Source of the DNA: Pseudomonadota bacterium
GTDB lineage: Bacteria > Pseudomonadota > Alphaproteobacteria > Rhizobiales > Hyphomicrobiaceae
Assembly (NCBI GenBank): GCA_023412745.1
Contig: JAEZBZ010000313.1
Span: 1 to 9,170, forward strand
Reading direction: 5' to 3'
Length of the DNA stretch: 9,170 nt
Shown: positions 1 to 6,156 of the stretch, one piece after another
How the letters are laid out: the number at the start of each line of letters is the position of its first letter
How positions within the stretch are numbered: position 1 is the stretch's first letter
Program-made: the position numbers and the translations under genes
Notes under the pieces: generated by a model
What the model was told of the DNA's origin: nothing
The model's input: the letters and a program-made list of their open reading frames with translations, nothing else
Databases searched by the model: none

Positions 1-324
1 CGTCAGCAAGTGTGTATTGGCACCCACCATACTTTGGCTTGGAACGCCCGGCCGCTTGAGTTCTCAACAGGTGGCTATCGCCGCTAGCTCCCACCTATCC
101 ACCACTCGTACGGTCAAAGCAAAACAGTCGACGCGGAACAAACAATTGCCCCTCTGGCCGGGAAGCTACGCGATTCGGGAAGGATTTGTTAATGCATATC
201 ATCCCGCTAGCGGTTCTGTGGCTTTCAGGTAGTTGCCGCGATGCGATACTGGTGGTCGGTTTTTGATCTCAGGTTTTCCCCACACAAGGCAAAAAGTTGT
301 CCACCGTTCGGGGGAAGAGTGTTG

Positions 325-342
325 GCTATTGTCCACAATGGC
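325..342. repeat. 18-bp imperfect palindrome centred on TTGTCCACAA
   Basis: The arms ATTGT and ACAAT flank a central CC. One mismatched pair is followed by a further matching GC/GC pair on the outside. The direct repeat TGGCTA (323-328 and 339-344) overlaps its edges. The core TTGTCCACA is one base off the classical DnaA box TTATCCACA, and the 8-mer TTGTCCAC also occurs 32 bases upstream. It could be a regulator operator or a DnaA site; the sequence alone does not decide. Confidence 0.4.
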
Positions 343-544
343 TAGTTGAATGCGCGAGATGCTGACACAAAATGTAGGTCATATGCTGTTGTCAGGCTGG
401 TTCGTGTGCTGACGAGCCGACGTGGGTGCGGGTGCCTTCCGGCAGCCGTCCACTTGCTGTGCTGAGACCAGGCACAAAAGCTCGTGAAAATTTCGGAACT
501 TGAGCGTTCTCTGGTTGGTTTCCGACCCAGAAAGGAATACCTAA

Positions 545-551
545 AAGGAAG
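545..551 (+). promoter_or_regulatory. Ribosome binding site deciding the 556 start
   Basis: AAGGAAG lies four bases before the ATG at 556. The upstream in-frame GTG at 484 has no Shine-Dalgarno sequence at a usable distance, so 556 is preferred. A further in-frame ATG at 613, behind a run of G, remains possible because it starts right at the membrane segment. Confidence 0.6.
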
Positions 552-555
552 TTCC

Positions 556-1587
556 ATGGGTGCAGGCATCGATAGGTACGGTCGTCGTCGCCTGAGTGTG
601 GGGGGTGCTGTGATGCGTACATGGTTTGGCATCGGAGTGCTTCTGGCGGGCCTCGGCATTGCGCTTGCAAACTTCAGCACATCGACCAAACGAACCGATC
701 TTGACGCTCTGGCGCAGGCGGTGGCGGCGCAACACTCTCCCCTCGCCGTGAAACCCCCGACCGCTCCCATATTGAAGCCGGTCGGCGAACGCCGCAATCG
801 GCAGGGCGCCTCGTCTGTGCGACCGGATCCCGAACGCAGCAGCCAAGTGGCGGCATCAACTTGGGAGCGCCCGCTGGAGCGTTTCTATAACGGCGATGCT
901 CTGCAGTTGGCTGGCTGGGAGCAACACATCGTACCCGCGACCTCTCAGGCGTCCGTCGAGATGGGGCAGTTCGAGCTGGCCCAGGCCCTGCAGACCGAAT
1001 TGAGGCGTGTCGGGTGCTATCTCGGCGAGATCGATGGCGATTGGGGTCCCGGATCGCGGCGCGCGATGGCGGGCTTCAACGAACGCGTCAATGCCAGCCT
1101 GCCGGTCGAGAAGCCGGATCACATCCTGCTGACCATGGTCCGGCGATACGATGGGCAGGCCTGTGAAAGCTGCCGCGCCGGTGAGCGGATGCAGGACGGG
1201 CGTTGCATTCCGAACGCAGTGCTTGCCAATGCGGGAGGTCGCGACACCCAGACCGCCAATGCGCCGCGCAGTACAATTTCAGTGACAGGCTCCATCCGGC
1301 CGGTGGAGGACAGCGTGCCGCAGACTGCTGCCGCACTTCCGGCGCCGCGGCGGGCTGAGCCGCTGCCTGGGCGGATGTCCGTCGGAGCGGCTGTCGACGT
1401 CAGTCCGGCGCGTGAGCCGCTGTCGCGTGACGGTGCCGTCACGCCACGCGTTGTCTGCGCCGCCGCCGGGCCGGCGCGGCGGGCCCGCGTCGTCGAGCGC
1501 AGTCCCTACTATCGCAGCTCGACCCCGGCTCCGAATAGCAAGCGCTGGGCACAGAAGATCTTTGACGACATAACGGCGCGCCAGTAA
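556..1587 (+). CDS. Membrane-anchored protein with peptidoglycan-binding-like motif
   Basis: This 343-residue protein has a short basic N-terminus (RYGRRR) followed by one hydrophobic segment at about residues 20-40, so it is probably a signal anchor with the rest in the periplasm. Residues 142-176 (ALQTELRRVGCYLGEIDGDW, then GPGSRRAMAGF) resemble the repeat of peptidoglycan-binding domain 1: a helix, a G-x-I-D-G-x-W-G-P turn and a second helix. A cysteine cluster follows (C203-x2-C206-x10-C217), with another cysteine at 154. The next ~100 residues are rich in Pro, Ala and Arg and look disordered; the C-terminus ends in a short SKRWAQKIFDD helix. The layout is one I associate with uncharacterised alphaproteobacterial proteins. 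There is no catalytic domain, so I infer a wall-binding or scaffold role and no enzyme activity. It converges on ugd. Starts at 484 (GTG) and 613 (ATG) are alternatives. Confidence 0.8.
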   Translation: MGAGIDRYGRRRLSVGGAVMRTWFGIGVLLAGLGIALANFSTSTKRTDLDALAQAVAAQHSPLAVKPPTAPILKPVGERRNRQGASSVRPDPERSSQVAASTWERPLERFYNGDALQLAGWEQHIVPATSQASVEMGQFELAQALQTELRRVGCYLGEIDGDWGPGSRRAMAGFNERVNASLPVEKPDHILLTMVRRYDGQACESCRAGERMQDGRCIPNAVLANAGGRDTQTANAPRSTISVTGSIRPVEDSVPQTAAALPAPRRAEPLPGRMSVGAAVDVSPAREPLSRDGAVTPRVVCAAAGPARRARVVERSPYYRSSTPAPNSKRWAQKIFDDITARQ

Positions 1588-1604
1588 AGGCGGCCGCTCG
1601 ATAA

Positions 1605-1625
1605 GCGGCGCGTACCGCGCGCCGC
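1605..1625. terminator. GC-rich hairpin between convergent genes (possible terminator)
   Basis: GCGGCGCG and CGCGCCGC form an 8-bp stem around a 5-base loop, 17 bases after the stop of the anchored protein and 28 bases beyond the ugd stop. The position suits a bidirectional terminator. There is no T-run on either side, so an intrinsic terminator of the usual form is not shown. Confidence 0.35.
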
Positions 1626-1653
1626 GACCTCACCGGAGCGCGCCGGGAACGAC

Positions 1654-2970
1654 CTAGGCCGGATCGGTCGCGCGACCGATGCTGTTGTAGTTGAACCCGG
1701 CTAGTTCGGCCTCGCGCGCCTGATAAACGTTGCGCAGATCGACCAGGATGTTGCCGCGCATGGCGTGCTTCAACGCGGCTAGGTCGAGCGCGCGGAATTC
1801 ATTCCATTCGGTCACGACCACCGCAATGTCGGCACCTTCTGCCGCGTCGAGGGCGCTGGCGCACCACATGATGCCGGGCAGCAGCCCCTCGCCATGTTTG
1901 CGGCCCTGCGGATCGTAGGCGCGGACAGTTGCGCCGCGCTCCTGCAGCATCGGCACCAGCACCAGGCTCGGGGCTTCGCGCATATCGTCGGTGTTGGGCT
2001 TGAACGTCAGGCCCAGTACGGCCACCACCTTATCGCGGACAGAGCCGCCCGCGATGCGCTCGATGCGGCTAGCCATGCTGATCTTGCGTTCGTCATTGAC
2101 CCGCTGGACCTGCTCGATCAGCGACAGAGGCGCGCGCGCTTCGCGGGCACTTCGGATAAGAGCCGACACGTCCTTGGGGAAGCACGAGCCGCCGTAGCCA
2201 GGGCCGGGATGCAGGAATTTCTCGCCGATGCGCCCGTCCTTGCCGATGGCGCTCGCCACTTCCTGGACGTCTGCACCAATTTCTTCGCACAGGTCGGCGA
2301 CCTCGTTGATGAAGCTGATCTTCATGGCGAGGAAGGCGTTGGCGGCGTACTTGGCCAGCTCCGCCGACTCCGGCCTGACGAACATGATCGGTGCGTGGCG
2401 CAGGGCGAGCGGTTTGTAGAGCCGCTCCATGATCACGCGGGCGCGGTCGTCCTCGCAGCCGACGAGCACGCGATCGGGGTGCGTGAAATCCTGGATCGCG
2501 GAACCTTCGCGCAGGAACTCCGGGTTCGAGCAGACCGCGAACTCGGCATCCGGGCGCATTTCCTTCAGGCGGCGGGCGATCTCGCGGCTGGTGCCTACGG
2601 GCACGGTGGATTTCGTGGTGATGACGGTGAAACCGGTTAGGTGAGGGGCGAGTTCGGCGACGGCCGCATAGACATAGCTGAGGTCGGCATGGCCGTCGCC
2701 GCGGCGCATGGGGGTGCCGACGGCCAGGAAGATCAGGTCCGCCGAGGCGGCCGCGGGGCCGAGTTCGTTCGTGAACGACAGCCGGCGCGCGGCCAGATTG
2801 CGCGCGAGCAGATCGTCGAGACCGGGTTCGTAGATCGGCACCTCGCCGCGGCGCAGGCTGGCGACCCGTTCCGCATCCTTGTCAACGCAGGTGACGGACC
2901 AGCCGAACTCCGAAAAGCAGGCGGCTGAGACAAGCCCGACATAGCCGGCACCAATCATGCAGATATTCAA
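1654..2970 (-). CDS. ugd: UDP-glucose 6-dehydrogenase
   Basis: This enzyme oxidises UDP-glucose to UDP-glucuronate with two NAD+, in the cytoplasm, supplying glucuronate and derived sugars for surface polysaccharides. The product is 438 residues, the usual length of the bacterial UGD/TuaD family. The N-terminal Rossmann motif GAGYVG is at 7-12, and the NAD-binding strand ends in D30. AVGTP is at 83-87, TKSTVPVGT at 119-127, and NPEFLREG at 149-156 with the family's Glu. K207 and N211 lie in the central helix (ELAKYAANAFLAMKISFINE). The catalytic Cys263 is in GYGGSCFPKD, and the C-terminal UDP-binding part has GLTFKPNTDDMREAPS at 320-335. All key residues are intact. I chose the TTG at 2970 because it gives the exact family N-terminus and has GGGAGGGG just upstream; longer in-frame starts add about 90 residues of Arg-rich nonsense. 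It stands alone, divergent from the KDG kinase gene. Confidence 0.96.
   Translation of the reverse strand: MNICMIGAGYVGLVSAACFSEFGWSVTCVDKDAERVASLRRGEVPIYEPGLDDLLARNLAARRLSFTNELGPAAASADLIFLAVGTPMRRGDGHADLSYVYAAVAELAPHLTGFTVITTKSTVPVGTSREIARRLKEMRPDAEFAVCSNPEFLREGSAIQDFTHPDRVLVGCEDDRARVIMERLYKPLALRHAPIMFVRPESAELAKYAANAFLAMKISFINEVADLCEEIGADVQEVASAIGKDGRIGEKFLHPGPGYGGSCFPKDVSALIRSAREARAPLSLIEQVQRVNDERKISMASRIERIAGGSVRDKVVAVLGLTFKPNTDDMREAPSLVLVPMLQERGATVRAYDPQGRKHGEGLLPGIMWCASALDAAEGADIAVVVTEWNEFRALDLAALKHAMRGNILVDLRNVYQAREAELAGFNYNSIGRATDPA
1663..1680. repeat. Perfect 18-bp palindrome inside the ugd 3' end
   Basis: ATCGGTCGCGCGACCGAT is identical to its own reverse complement. It encodes IGRATD at the very end of Ugd, a poorly conserved tail, 7 bases inside the stop codon. 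It could fold as a hairpin in the ugd mRNA or be chance in GC-rich DNA. Confidence 0.5.
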
Positions 2971-2975
2971 GACTG

Positions 2976-2983
2976 CCCCTCCC
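2976..2983 (-). promoter_or_regulatory. Strong ribosome binding site of ugd
   Basis: On the minus strand GGGAGGGG precedes the TTG at 2970, leaving 7 bases between the GGAGG core and the start codon. This site decides the TTG start: the nearby in-frame ATG at 2958 would delete the first beta strand of the Rossmann fold. Confidence 0.8.
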
Positions 2984-3137
2984 GCGGATACGCAATCCCG
3001 GCCGGCGACCGCGCAAGCTCGGGAGCGTGGTGTCCGGCTAGGCCAATTCCGGCTCCGGATCAAGCTGGTCATTCCGGCACCTTTAAGGTAGCCACGCTTT
3101 ATGACAGTTGTCGGTAAGCATCGTGGATGCCTGTGAC

Positions 3138-4091
3138 ATGACGCGCGACTGGAAGAATGCAGCAAGGGTAGTCTCGGTCGGCGAGTGCATGGTGGAGCTT
3201 GCCCGCGGGCCGGATGGCCGCTTCGGGCTGTCCTACGGCGGCGACACATTCAATACGTCGGTGTATCTGTCGCGCGCGGGATGCTCCGTAGCCTATGCGA
3301 CGGCGCTAGGCGACGATCCTTACAGCGCTGGTATTGCCGAGATGGCCGCGCGTGAGGCCGTCGCGACCGATCTGATGGTGACGCTGCGGGGGCGGATGCC
3401 GGGTCTCTACCTCATCGAAACCGCCCAGGGTGAGCGCACATTCTGGTACTGGCGCGATCGCGCGGCGGCGCGTGATCTGTTCGAGTGCGAGCATAGCGTG
3501 CGCGTCGCGGCCGAGCTGGAAACGGCGGGGCTGATCTATTTCTCGGGTGTTACGCTATCGCTTTATTCGGAGCGTGGGCTCGAGACATTTGCCACTACCC
3601 TGACGCGGGCCAAGGTTGCGGGCGTGCTGATTGCCATGGACAGCAATTACCGGCCGCGAGGGTGGGGCGGCGACATTGCTCGCGCGCAGCGCACTTTCGA
3701 GCGTTTCTGGCGGCTTGCCGACGTGGCGCTGCCGACCTTCGAGGACGAGCAAGCGCTGTGGGGGGACGAGACACCTGCCGCGGTTGCAGCCCGCATGCAT
3801 GGGCTTGGTGTGCCGGAAGTCGTCGTCAAAAGCGGAGCTGATGGGGCGTACGTGGCGAGTACCAGCACGCAGCAGGTGGTGCCGTGCCCGGTGGTCCTGG
3901 AACCGGTCGACACCACGGCGGCCGGCGACTCGTTCAATGCCGGCTACATCGCCATGCGTCGATCGGGGGCAACCGAGGTAGAGGCGGCGACTGGCGCGCA
4001 TCGGCTGGCGGCGGTGGTCATCCAGCATCGCGGCGCCATCGTGCCCAAGGCCGCAACGGACACGGTTGTGGACAGGCGCAAGCCTGATTGA
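3138..4091 (+). CDS. kdgK: 2-dehydro-3-deoxygluconokinase (PfkB family)
   Basis: This cytoplasmic sugar kinase is predicted to phosphorylate 2-keto-3-deoxygluconate (KDG) with ATP to KDPG, feeding the lower Entner-Doudoroff pathway from hexuronates or other aldonic acids. The 317-residue product shows the PfkB fold. GECMVEL is at 14-21, and the substrate-lid motif GGDTFNTSVYLSR at 34-46. YWRDRAAAR at 104-112 resembles the YWR-x-x-SAAR loop typical of KDG kinases. DSNYRPRGW is at 168-176, KSGADGAYV at 231-239, and PfkB signature 2 (DTTAAGDSFNAGY) at 258-270 has the catalytic base Asp264. I prefer the ATG at 3138, although its Shine-Dalgarno sequence is weak; in-frame TTG 3108 and GTG 3123 are alternatives. 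No other uronate-catabolism gene is in the window. Specificity for KDG over other ketoses is inferred from motifs. Confidence 0.88.
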   Translation: MTRDWKNAARVVSVGECMVELARGPDGRFGLSYGGDTFNTSVYLSRAGCSVAYATALGDDPYSAGIAEMAAREAVATDLMVTLRGRMPGLYLIETAQGERTFWYWRDRAAARDLFECEHSVRVAAELETAGLIYFSGVTLSLYSERGLETFATTLTRAKVAGVLIAMDSNYRPRGWGGDIARAQRTFERFWRLADVALPTFEDEQALWGDETPAAVAARMHGLGVPEVVVKSGADGAYVASTSTQQVVPCPVVLEPVDTTAAGDSFNAGYIAMRRSGATEVEAATGAHRLAAVVIQHRGAIVPKAATDTVVDRRKPD

Positions 4092-4098
4092 GCTGTCG

Positions 4099-4845
4099 TC
4101 ACTGCTGCAGCATGCCCTGGCGTATCGCGCCAACAACGGCTTGGACCCGCGTGGCAACCCCGAATTTTCGCTTCACGTTCTCGATATGGTAGTTCACGGT
4201 CTTCTCCGAGATTGAGAGGATCTGGCCGATCTGCCAGTCCGATTTGCCTTCCGTGATCCACGACAGGATTTCGATTTCGCGCGGGCTGAGCGATGTGTCG
4301 GCGGCGGGCTCAGACGTAGGGGCAGGCCTCAACGAAATCAGCTTCTGGTAGAGAAAGACCGACGCCATCGCCATAGCGCTCCGCCCGATCTCGTCAAGCG
4401 AGTCCGGCGGCCCCGCTATGTTGACCGTTCCCACGCATCCATTGAGATTGACGATGGGGATAGAAAGCCCCTCGGCCAGATTGTGCTGGGCAAGTCCGAC
4501 GAGAACTTCGCGTTGGCGCGCCGTCAGGGTCGGCCGATTGGCGATTTCCGACCAGGTGAAAGAGTTTCGGCGGCGCTGCGCTTCCTGCAGTATCGGGTCG
4601 AAGCGCGCATATCCGCGCTCCACGTAGAGTTCGATCCAGGCTTCCGGCTTCGTACTGAGCAGCACGCAATCCTGGATCATTTGACGATAAGGGCCGACGC
4701 GCTTGCAGCTAAAGCTGGTGAAACCAGCGCTTTCGATAAAGTGCTGGAACGCATTTCGGATCTGGTCGGTCCTTTCGGCCCGCTCGAGGCGTTGTGCATA
4801 GGACACGAGCGTGCCTTCGATATCCAGCGCAATTCTCTGCGCCAT
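4099..4845 (-). CDS. LuxR/TraR-type quorum-sensing regulator without a nearby luxI
   Basis: This 248-residue transcription factor has the full LuxR layout. An N-terminal autoinducer-binding domain (about 20-170) holds W70, Y74, D83, P84, W98 and G126, which reproduce the residues and spacing of TraR W57, Y61, D70, P71, W85 and G113. The C-terminal LuxR helix-turn-helix (about 186-246) has E190, L194 and G200 at the spacing of TraR E178, L182 and G188; SISEKTVNYHIENVKRKFGV is the recognition region. It should therefore bind an acyl-homoserine lactone and then DNA. No synthase gene is seen within about 4 kb on either side, so it may be a LuxR solo, or its partner lies outside the window. The ATG at 4845 follows a run of six G. 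The stop lies 7 bases from that of the KDG kinase gene, tail to tail. Target genes are unknown. Confidence 0.9.
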   Translation of the reverse strand: MAQRIALDIEGTLVSYAQRLERAERTDQIRNAFQHFIESAGFTSFSCKRVGPYRQMIQDCVLLSTKPEAWIELYVERGYARFDPILQEAQRRRNSFTWSEIANRPTLTARQREVLVGLAQHNLAEGLSIPIVNLNGCVGTVNIAGPPDSLDEIGRSAMAMASVFLYQKLISLRPAPTSEPAADTSLSPREIEILSWITEGKSDWQIGQILSISEKTVNYHIENVKRKFGVATRVQAVVGAIRQGMLQQ

Positions 4846-4925
4846 TGTCCCCCCGGCCGGCGAGTAGTCTGCGCGGTTAGCATAATGGACGTGTGCTGAC
4901 GCTGCTAGTCTTCAGTTTTTGTTTA

Positions 4926-4957
4926 TTCGGTTGTGAGCATAGGCGCCATCAACCGAA
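4926..4957. repeat. 8-bp inverted repeat TTCGGTTG / CAACCGAA
   Basis: Perfect 8-base arms lie at 4926-4933 and 4950-4957 around a 16-base spacer that itself contains the palindrome GGCGCC. On the minus strand the stem is followed by an A-rich stretch and no T-run, so a terminator for the upstream membrane protein gene is not supported. It may be a split operator for the LuxR gene. Confidence 0.45.
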
Positions 4958-4962
4958 GATGG

Positions 4963-4975
4963 TGAACAGTGTTCA
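4963..4975. promoter_or_regulatory. Perfect 13-bp palindrome TGAACAGTGTTCA (possible operator)
   Basis: TGAACA and TGTTCA flank one central G. It lies 118-130 bases upstream of the LuxR start and five bases from the neighbouring inverted repeat. Its size and symmetry suit a dimeric repressor or activator. It is not a typical 18-20 bp lux box. Function is inferred from position only. Confidence 0.4.
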
Positions 4976-5056
4976 TAAATGTTGTTGGAGGACGGATTTT
5001 TCGACCGGAGTCGTCGGGAACCATGACCCCGGTGAATTGTTATCTCCGCAGCGGCC

Positions 5057-5491
5057 CTATGCTTGCGCGCCTTTCTGTCCGCGCTGGATTGAGCGGCGCA
5101 GGACGAAGGCCATCAGCACCACGGTAAACGCCAGACCGTGGGTCGCGGAAATCATTTCAACGCGCCCGTCGAAAGTGGCGAGCACGAAGTGACTGTAAAA
5201 TTCGGATTGGAAGCGGCTCTGCTGGCCGAAGTCGGCGCGGTACTGAATGTGGAGCGCATCCAGGAGTACATAACTGCCCTTTAGCGCTTGGGAGTTGATC
5301 CAATCGAATACGCCCACCGCACCGATCGCCAGAAGGCGGGCAAACCAGTTCATGCTATCCGCCGCCGAGCTGTAGATGAACAGCAGGGCGAAAATCGCGA
5401 TCTGGACCGTAATGAAGAACTGCCAGAGGAAGTCGATCTGACCCCTGGTATCTATGATCGCGCTGATGAGCGTTTGCTCTTCGATCGGCAT
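5057..5491 (-). CDS. Small integral membrane protein of unknown function
   Basis: I do not recognise this 144-residue protein. It begins MPIEEQTLISAIIDTRGQ, a short amphipathic lead, and then shows about three hydrophobic segments: residues 22-41 (FITVQIAIFALLFIY), 48-66 (WFARLLAIGAVGVFDWI) and 116-131 (ATHGLAFTVVLMAFVL). The C-terminus is basic (RRSIQRGQK), probably cytoplasmic. A stretch of about 45 mostly polar residues (69-113) separates the second and third segments. No catalytic motif is visible. The start at 5491 is preferred over the upstream in-frame 5563 because GGGGGAG precedes it and the extra residues of the longer form look non-coding. It is divergent from the cupin gene, with 149 bases between the two starts, so the two may share control. 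Confidence 0.72.
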   Translation of the reverse strand: MPIEEQTLISAIIDTRGQIDFLWQFFITVQIAIFALLFIYSSAADSMNWFARLLAIGAVGVFDWINSQALKGSYVLLDALHIQYRADFGQQSRFQSEFYSHFVLATFDGRVEMISATHGLAFTVVLMAFVLRRSIQRGQKGAQA

Positions 5492-5556
5492 TCGGCTCCC
5501 CCTAACGCCAGTCCCGCCACCCGATTGCAGCAGTTCGTCGCACTGAGGCGCGGGAT

Positions 5557-5584
5557 ATTGCATGGCAATGATGGCACGGCAATG
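5557..5584. promoter_or_regulatory. Inverted and direct repeats between divergent genes
   Basis: ATTGC-ATG-GCAAT (5557-5569) is a perfect inverted repeat, and GGCAATG occurs twice, at 5564-5570 and 5578-5584, 14 bases apart. They lie in the gap between the divergent membrane-protein and cupin genes, a likely place for a shared operator. No promoter hexamers are clear. Confidence 0.35.
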
Positions 5585-5640
5585 TACGCCGCTGGCGCTG
5601 CGGAGCAGGCGGGCTGTGGCAGGTCATGGGTCGTCTGAAG

Positions 5641-6156
5641 ATGGCGCTCGAGATTGAAACGTATGAATTTCGCGACGACGGCCTCATCCCCAACAATGAG
5701 CGATTGCCGTTGGTGTTGTACCGATCGGCTTTGACCGCACAGTCCGGTCAAAGCCTGGAGCAGGCTTTTCAGCGGCGCTTCGCGGCTAATGGCTGGTCCG
5801 GATCTTGGGTCAACGGCATCTACGACTTTCAGCACTATCACGCGCATTGCCATGAGGTTCTTGGCATCGCGGCGGGTCAGGCCGACGTGCAGTTCGGTGG
5901 CCCGGGTGGGCCCGTACTTCTGGTCAAGGCCGGCGACGCGGTGGTCATTCCGGCTGGCGTGGGGCATTGCCGTCGCGATAGCCGCCCCGGATTGATCGTC
6001 GTCGGAGCGTATCCGGTGGGCCAGGAGAACGTCGACCTGAAGCGTGCCACAGCCCAGGACCGGGCCGCCTCGCTGGAGATCATTCCTGGGGTGGCGCTTC
6101 TAGAGCAGGATCCGATCGCAGGATCGGGACAGGGGTTGCCGCTCGTATGGACGTGA
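5641..6156 (+). CDS. YjlB-like cupin-domain protein
   Basis: This is a single-domain cytoplasmic cupin of 171 residues. The N-terminus, ETYEFRDDGLIPNNERLPL at 6-24, and the block GWSGSWVNGIYDFQHYHAHC (51-70) followed by HEVLG match what I know of the Bacillus subtilis YjlB family. Cupin motif 1 supplies candidate metal ligands H65, H67, H69, H71 and E72. Motif 2 is GDAVVIPAGVGH at 98-109, with H109 as the last ligand. VVGAYPVGQENVD at 120-132 closes the barrel. The reaction is not known for this family; a metal-dependent sugar or small-molecule enzyme or binding protein is possible. The ATG at 5641 fits the family N-terminus; the in-frame ATG at 5626 has AGG only two bases away, too close to be a good site. 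It is divergent from the membrane protein gene. Confidence 0.85.
   Translation: MALEIETYEFRDDGLIPNNERLPLVLYRSALTAQSGQSLEQAFQRRFAANGWSGSWVNGIYDFQHYHAHCHEVLGIAAGQADVQFGGPGGPVLLVKAGDAVVIPAGVGHCRRDSRPGLIVVGAYPVGQENVDLKRATAQDRAASLEIIPGVALLEQDPIAGSGQGLPLVWT

Larger units (their letters stand above)
1..555. other. Gene-free left flank with repeated TTGTCCAC motifs
   Basis: I see no supportable gene here. One plus-strand frame is open from the left edge to 232, but its third codon positions lack the G/C bias of the real genes in the window, and its product resembles nothing I know. The minus-strand frames are broken by stops. The segment is visibly richer in A/T than the coding regions. It contains several TTGTCCAC-like words (95-103, 276-284, 297-305, 329-337) and an imperfect palindrome at 325-342. 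It probably includes the promoter of the downstream anchored protein, but I could not pick a convincing -35/-10 pair. The 3' end of an unknown gene cannot be excluded at the very edge. Confidence 0.6.
4846..5056. other. Spacer upstream of the LuxR gene with two inverted repeats
   Basis: This segment lies between two minus-strand genes and should contain the promoter of the LuxR gene. It is richer in A/T than its neighbours. Two inverted repeats stand out and are listed separately. I found no clear sigma-70 hexamer pair; TATGCT on the minus strand around 4880 is a weak -10 candidate. No small gene is supported. Confidence 0.5.

Noticed and set aside
17..232. Open plus-strand frame (open from the left edge) as a small gene or gene end
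   Set aside because: It starts at TTG with no ribosome binding site, its third codon positions lack the G/C bias of the real genes, and the product shows no recognisable motif.
484..555. GTG start for the anchored protein
   Set aside because: No usable ribosome binding site, while AAGGAAG precedes the ATG at 556.
1894..2640. 248-codon plus-strand open frame opposite ugd
   Set aside because: It lies wholly antisense to a clear ugd gene with intact motifs; long antisense frames are common in GC-rich genes.
2971..3249. N-terminal extension of Ugd (531-residue version)
   Set aside because: The added ~93 residues are Arg/Pro-rich, unlike the family, and overlap the KDG kinase gene; the strong ribosome binding site marks the TTG at 2970.
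4103..4112. Palindrome TGCTGCAGCA at the end of the LuxR gene as a terminator
   Set aside because: It is only 10 bp, has no loop or T-run, and simply encodes the last codons of the regulator.
4963..4975. Canonical lux box upstream of the LuxR gene
   Set aside because: The palindrome is 13 bp and does not fit the 18-20 bp CT-N12-AG layout of lux boxes; only a general operator is suggested.
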